Positions 61,513 to 64,000 of a stretch of 64,000 nt of DNA are shown one piece after another. A program made the position numbers and the translations under genes. Numbering within the stretch: the first letter of the stretch is position 1; every line of letters starts with the position of its first letter. This DNA is from Trichocoleus desertorum NBK24 (GTDB lineage Bacteria > Cyanobacteriota > Cyanobacteriia > FACHB-46), in NCBI RefSeq assembly GCF_030409055.1, contig NZ_CP116619.1, forward strand, positions 3,387,628 to 3,451,627. Direction: 5' to 3'. Below the pieces are notes generated by a model. It saw nothing but the letters and a program-made list of their open reading frames with translations. It was not told where the DNA came from and made no database searches.

Positions 61513-61794
61513 CTAAGTAAAAGTAGTCATAGCCCCTAGGAACTCGGTTTCGCTGGCTTCAAGGGCTTGTTCCTGTAAAGATTGCCAGCCTGCTTGCCAC
61601 ATGGAGCGATTTTTTAGTTGTTTAGCATTGAGCCACAAGCGCACATCGGGGTCACAGGCCGCAACCATCTCCGCAAATACCCATTGACCTTCATTTTTAC
61701 GATTGACGACCTGAAAGTGCCGCCATCCCATCATGGTTTGTCGGGCTGTCCATTTGGAGCCGACTAAATGAGGAAACTTTTGCTTCTTAGACAT
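61513..61794 (-). CDS. TIGR02450 family Trp-rich protein
   Basis: The 93-residue protein starts at ATG 61794. The conserved start LVGSKWTARQTMMGWRHFQV, followed by Trp at GQWVFAEMVA and RLWLNAKQLKNRSMWQAGWQ, gives the repeated Trp pattern of TIGR02450. Function unknown. It lies 7 bp downstream of a methyltransferase gene on the same strand, so they should be co-transcribed. Confidence 0.87.
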   Translation of the reverse strand: MSKKQKFPHLVGSKWTARQTMMGWRHFQVVNRKNEGQWVFAEMVAACDPDVRLWLNAKQLKNRSMWQAGWQSLQEQALEASETEFLGAMTTFT

Positions 61795-61801
61795 AACCAA
61801 C

Positions 61802-62659
61802 CTAAACTTTTTGAGCCATGTGAAACGCCGAGAGATAAGAAGCCTGAAAGCTTTTGCCACAATTTTTCTCTAGCACTGCTTGTAAGTCTGTAAATAAGGC
61901 ATCCCGCCGTTGTGGCTCCAGCACAATATAGGGTGACAAAGTGCTTAAAAGCATTAAGTAGTCATCAATACTATAGGTGACTTCACAAATGAGCTGTTCG
62001 GACCGTAGGTGCTGAAATTGCCCAGAGTCAATTACCAGTTGGGCAATCTTGTTCAAGTTCTCTGCTTGGGTTGCATGGTCTTCATAGCCTGCCAGAGAGG
62101 GAGCATGAATGCGATAGGCAGCATCTAAAGCTTGAGAGATTTCGTAGCTGGGCTGAGGAGGGGTGTTCCATAGCAAAATCAGAGATCCGCGATCGCGCAG
62201 GGCAGCAGCCGTTTTGACATGTCTAATGGCCGGATCAATCCAGTGAAAAGAAGTTGCGGCTAGAACGGCATGGAACTTCTGAGGCTCTAGCGGCCATTCC
62301 TCAAAAGAAATATTGTGAACCTCAATAGTTGGATAGGCTGCACAGTGTTGCTGGGTTAACTGACAAGCTGATAGGCTGGGTTCCAGACAGACCATTGAGT
62401 AGCCTAATTGAGCAAATGGCACTGTCGCAATACCAGGCCCACACCCTAATTCCAAAATTTTGGCATCAGCGGGAAGTTGGGCTAACTCCACGACCCGCCG
62501 AATCAGCGCTTCAGGATAGCGGGGTCTAGCTTGGTAGTAAGCTTGGGCGACTTCGCTATACCAGCTTTTTCTTTGGCTGAGATCGTTGCGATACCAGTCT
62601 TGATGCGGCCAAGGCTTCGAGTCTTCTAAATCTTGCATAGTTTCTGATGTAGGCAGCAT
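61802..62659 (-). CDS. class I SAM-dependent methyltransferase
   Basis: The 285-residue protein has the SAM-binding motif ILELGCGPGIATVPFAQLG near residue 72, an acidic residue after strand 2 (VCLEPS) and ATSFHWIDPA. The N-terminus (YYQARPRYPEALI) resembles the Methyltransf_11/25 type found in many small-molecule methylases. Substrate not assignable. It is first in the operon with the Trp-rich gene. Confidence 0.9.
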   Translation of the reverse strand: MLPTSETMQDLEDSKPWPHQDWYRNDLSQRKSWYSEVAQAYYQARPRYPEALIRRVVELAQLPADAKILELGCGPGIATVPFAQLGYSMVCLEPSLSACQLTQQHCAAYPTIEVHNISFEEWPLEPQKFHAVLAATSFHWIDPAIRHVKTAAALRDRGSLILLWNTPPQPSYEISQALDAAYRIHAPSLAGYEDHATQAENLNKIAQLVIDSGQFQHLRSEQLICEVTYSIDDYLMLLSTLSPYIVLEPQRRDALFTDLQAVLEKNCGKSFQASYLSAFHMAQKV

Positions 62660-62800
62660 AAGTACTTACCTACAGGATAAAATGAACAGGCCGACGAAAG
62701 ATTGATGCAGTTTCTCTACCAAAGTAAGGGCGCGATCGCAGCCACATCTGTGGTGGAGTGAGTCAAAATAGGACTTTGAGCGGGGTAGAACATAAAACTT

Positions 62801-63256
62801 ATGGGACTTATCGCAAATGGCAGCAAACTGGTTCGCGATTTAGAGAAGTCAGGCGCTTTAGGGTTCTATGTGCCCTTAGAAGGTGGCTTTGAAGGCCGCT
62901 ATCAACGTCGTCTCCGGGCCGCTGGTTATGTAACGGTACATATGAGTGCTAAAGGTCTAGGCGACCTGTCCAGCTACTTGACCGGAGTACATGGAGTCCG
63001 TCCTGCTCACCTTGGCAAGAAAGATATTCGGGTTCACTTTGCGCCACCGATTCTGACCTATCAACTAGAGCATCTGCCCACCCATGCCAAGGGCTTAGTG
63101 CTGTGGTTGATTGAAGGCCATATCTTGTCGCGTGAGGAAGTTGAGTTTTTGGCCCTACTACCCACCCTAGAACCACGAGTTAGGGTAGTGGTAGAGCGCG
63201 GGGGCGATCGCGTTTGTCGTTGGCAACCGCTGCAAGAAACCTTGGTTCCGGCGTAG
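62801..63256 (+). CDS. ndhN: NAD(P)H-quinone oxidoreductase subunit N
   Basis: This 151-residue peripheral subunit of the NDH-1 complex (cyclic electron flow, respiration, CO2 uptake) is found only in cyanobacteria and chloroplasts. Identifying blocks are LEKSGALGFYVPLEGGFEGR, GLGDLSSYLTGVHGVRPAHL and RVRVVVERGGDRVCRWQPL. The terminal residues and length match the family, and no residue is missing. The complex sits on the thylakoid membrane. It is followed by a terminator. Confidence 0.96.
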   Translation: MGLIANGSKLVRDLEKSGALGFYVPLEGGFEGRYQRRLRAAGYVTVHMSAKGLGDLSSYLTGVHGVRPAHLGKKDIRVHFAPPILTYQLEHLPTHAKGLVLWLIEGHILSREEVEFLALLPTLEPRVRVVVERGGDRVCRWQPLQETLVPA

Positions 63257-63300
63257 CTTTCTCAGCCCTTAGCGCTAATCCAAATACCATCACTTAGTTT

Positions 63301-63340
63301 TTAGCAATTAGGGCTTAGCCACTGACTAATTGCTAATTTT
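63301..63340 (+). terminator. intrinsic terminator of ndhN
   Basis: TTAGCAATTAG (63301-63311) and CTAATTGCTAA (63326-63336) form a perfect 11-bp stem with a 14-base loop, followed by TTTT. It stands 45 bases after the ndhN stop. Confidence 0.75.
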
Positions 63341-63417
63341 CCCATGCTTACTCGTGACACCCAGAGGTTCCATCCTCTAGACTGGACGAAAAATAAGGAT
63401 TTACTGAGGTTTGCGTC

Positions 63418-64000
63418 GTGAAAGATCGGGACTATACGCTCATCATTGATAAAAGTGGTAGCATGTCCACCCCAGATCAGCGCGGCGGTCGTAGCCGTTG
63501 GCTGGAAGTGCAAGAGTCCAGTTTGGCATTGGCGCGAAAGTGTGAGCAGTTCGATCCAGATGGCATCACGGTTTATCTATTCTCAGGCCGCTTCAAGCGC
63601 TATGACGATGTTACCTCGGCTAAGGTAGAACAGATTTTTCAGGAAAACGACCCCGCCGGAACCACTAATCTGGCTGCGGTGCTGCAAGATGCCACCAATT
63701 TTTACTTTCAGCGCAAAGCCGCCGGGAAAGCTAAGCCTGCTGGCGAAACCATTTTAGTGATTACAGACGGGGAACCAGACGATCGCCGAGCTGTGATGGA
63801 AGTAATTGTCGATGCCTCCCGAAAAATGGAGCGAGATGAAGAATTGGCCATTTCGTTCATTCAAATCGGAGCTGACCCTCAAGCCACCAAGTTTCTTCAA
63901 GCTTTAGATGACCAACTCGCAGGAGTGGGAGCCAAGTTTGATATTTGTGATGCCATTACCTTTGCCGACATTGAGGACATGAGCTTGAGTGAAGTGTTGC
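63418..64000 (+). CDS. von Willebrand factor A domain protein (3' end outside window)
   Basis: GTG 63418 follows GAGG by 8 bases. The frame stays open to the window edge, giving 194 residues. The MIDAS is DKSGSMS (near residue 10), with the Thr in GTTNLAAVL and Asp in VITDGEPDDR completing the metal site. This matches a cytosolic cyanobacterial VWA protein family, partly related to the TerY-type. The length so far covers nearly the whole domain. No signal peptide is present, unlike the secreted VIT-VWA protein at 36873. Confidence 0.9.
   Translation, partial: MKDRDYTLIIDKSGSMSTPDQRGGRSRWLEVQESSLALARKCEQFDPDGITVYLFSGRFKRYDDVTSAKVEQIFQENDPAGTTNLAAVLQDATNFYFQRKAAGKAKPAGETILVITDGEPDDRRAVMEVIVDASRKMERDEELAISFIQIGADPQATKFLQALDDQLAGVGAKFDICDAITFADIEDMSLSEVL

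Overview
The window is chromosomal DNA of a cyanobacterium. The octamer GCGATCGC (HIP1) and its close variants recur in almost every gene. The gene content also points that way: an NDH-1 subunit found only in oxygenic phototrophs (ndhN), a PucC-type pigment-associated transporter, a TamB/Tic236 protein, an EGY1-like site-2 protease, a FtsH1-like protease, and several small cyanobacterial families (DUF2949, DUF3285, DUF3110, TIGR02450). The genus cannot be fixed from this window. I see no rRNA, no convincing tRNA, no CRISPR array, no transposase and no prophage genes. This is mostly core chromosome with short operons and many single genes.

Layout. 1-5.5 kb: the tail of an off-window gene, then an overlapping pair of a periplasmic substrate-binding-like lipoprotein and a large membrane histidine kinase, then three small unknown genes. 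5.6-15.7 kb: ftsH, a DUF2949 protein, trpB, a secreted CAP protein, a minimal RNase D, two tandem rhodanese-fold proteins that lack the catalytic cysteine, mutL and murF. 16-21.3 kb: a conserved unknown gene, an aldo/keto reductase, a pucC-like gene overlapping an inositol monophosphatase-family gene, and an unlisted 36-residue membrane peptide. 21.4-28.9 kb: thiC behind a clear TPP riboswitch, a Tat-exported cytokinin-dehydrogenase-like flavoprotein, a trypsin-like protease with an unexplained N-terminal half, a PGM1-type ATP-grasp ligase, and a metallo-beta-lactamase-fold protein without the HxHxDH motif.

29-35.6 kb: the DUF3285-ybeY-dgkA-trpG cluster, thrB, a radical SAM protein, a CPXCG zinc-ribbon protein and an orphan CheR methyltransferase whose 3' end carries a 36-bp palindrome. 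35.6-43.1 kb: secreted proteins (a two-repeat protein, a VIT-VWA protein and a small exported protein), two pentapeptide-repeat proteins and a membrane protein. 43.1-54 kb: the 1628-residue TamB protein, DUF3110, murQ, the site-2 protease, a membrane-anchored PIN protein and a secreted three-repeat protein. 54-64 kb: an alkaline-phosphatase-superfamily enzyme, a three-gene ABC-2 exporter, a YfaP-like secreted protein, a PAS-GGDEF-EAL protein, a second aldo/keto reductase, a Trp-rich protein with a methyltransferase, ndhN and the start of a VWA protein.

The most distinctive non-coding signal is a dispersed element of about 70 bp. It has three full copies (14.2, 32.4 and 39.4 kb) and one internally deleted copy (21.1 kb). 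Both predicted hairpins vary with paired base changes between copies, so the folded structure seems to be what is kept. Short exact tandem duplications of 13-17 bp also sit in several intergenic gaps, and a purine-rich tract occurs at 14.1 and 55.8 kb. No multi-gene novel defence or biosynthetic system was recognised. The best candidates for undescribed function are the binding-protein/kinase pair, the cysteine-less rhodanese twins, the PGM1-like ligase neighbourhood and several secreted repeat proteins.
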